Below are positions 63,804 through 64,000 of a DNA stretch of 64,000 nucleotides, in pieces. Location: the NCBI GenBank assembly GCA_003598085.1, contig QZKU01000045.1, positions 21,792-85,791 on the forward strand, read 5' to 3'. The DNA is from Candidatus Abyssobacteria bacterium SURF_5. Lineage in GTDB: Bacteria; Abyssobacteria; SURF-5. The notes below the pieces were generated by a model that made no database searches, was not told the DNA's origin, and was given only the letters and a program-made list of their open reading frames with translations. The translations under genes were made by a program, and so were the position numbers. Position 1 is the first letter of the stretch, and the number at the start of each line of letters is the position of its first letter.

Positions 63804-64000
63804 GTCTATGTCCGCCCGCCCTGCCGCATTGCCGTCAGGAATCCAGGATGCGCGGCTTTACCCGCGTCATACTGACCTTCGTCTTTCGTCATTCCTGCGC
63901 ACGCAGAGATTTTATTGAAACAGTTTATTTTACATTTTCATCTCTTCATTTGAATCGAAAGTCGAGTTTGAAGTCATAAAGCCAAGGGATGTGCGGGTTG

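Noticed and set aside
1-64000. CRISPR arrays, rRNA genes, insertion sequences, phage genes
   Set aside because: No regularly spaced identical repeats, no rRNA segments, no transposase, integrase or phage structural genes were seen.

Overview
The window is a 64 kb stretch of a bacterial chromosome, mostly housekeeping genes at moderately high G+C. It has cold-shock and heat-shock genes, diaminopimelate epimerase and D-Ala-D-Ala ligase for peptidoglycan, a GT9 heptosyltransferase that suggests an LPS-type outer envelope, several lipoproteins, HrcA/CIRCE heat-shock control and many PAS/GAF sensor kinases. This fits an uncultivated, deep-branching Gram-negative (Desulfobacterota-, Omnitrophota- or Abyssubacteria-like). 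The phylum is inference and cannot be settled from these bases alone. Short degenerate 'filler' arrays and REP-like palindromes between genes also suggest a large environmental genome.

Layout. 1-3041: accessory segment on the 3' side of a tRNA-Arg(CCT) gene, carrying an AAA ATPase and a subtilisin-like protease cut by the window edge. The pair looks like an IetAS defence / plasmid-elimination system. 3.5-5.8 kb: sppA - short sigma-70 factor - apt operon. 6.0-8.8 kb: response regulator - comEC. 9.2-14.2 kb: truA - class I amidotransferase-like hydrolase - peptide ABC transporter whose binding protein and first permease are fused. 14.4-17.2 kb: large PAS/GAF histidine kinase. 17.7-21.2 kb (+): ferredoxin-fused aldo/keto reductase, Zn-alcohol dehydrogenase and a GPH-type sugar symporter. 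21.4-26.3 kb: NIF3-like - dnaG - rpoD, a macromolecular-synthesis operon with a consensus promoter. 26.3-33.7 kb: hrcA-grpE-dnaK-dnaJ-rsmE-mtaB-HIT with CIRCE. 34.9-38.5 kb: membrane protein - gshA - sugar isomerase - glycosyltransferase. 38.8-47 kb: secreted and envelope proteins, a B12/radical-SAM enzyme, a TMTC-like TPR membrane protein, a cupredoxin lipoprotein and tRNA-Pro. 47.2-51.7 kb: two glycosyltransferases, a PGPGW-TspO fusion and a second PAS/GAF kinase. 51.8-60.8 kb (+): a small orphan gene with its own promoter and terminator, MFS, ArsR, methyltransferase, HAD phosphatase, dapF, ddl, DUF1848, glcD/glcF. 61.0-63.5 kb: csp with a terminator in its leader, a metallophosphoesterase and glycyl-tRNA synthetase. 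63.5-64 kb: REP-like repeats.

The most interesting items are the IetAS-like pair beside tRNA-Arg, the binding-protein/permease fusion, an intrinsic terminator inside the cold-shock leader, a DapF whose second catalytic Cys is Ser, the PGPGW-TspO fusion, a likely leaderless mRNA at the head of the dnaG-rpoD operon, and an uncharacterised 74-residue gene with near-perfect expression signals.
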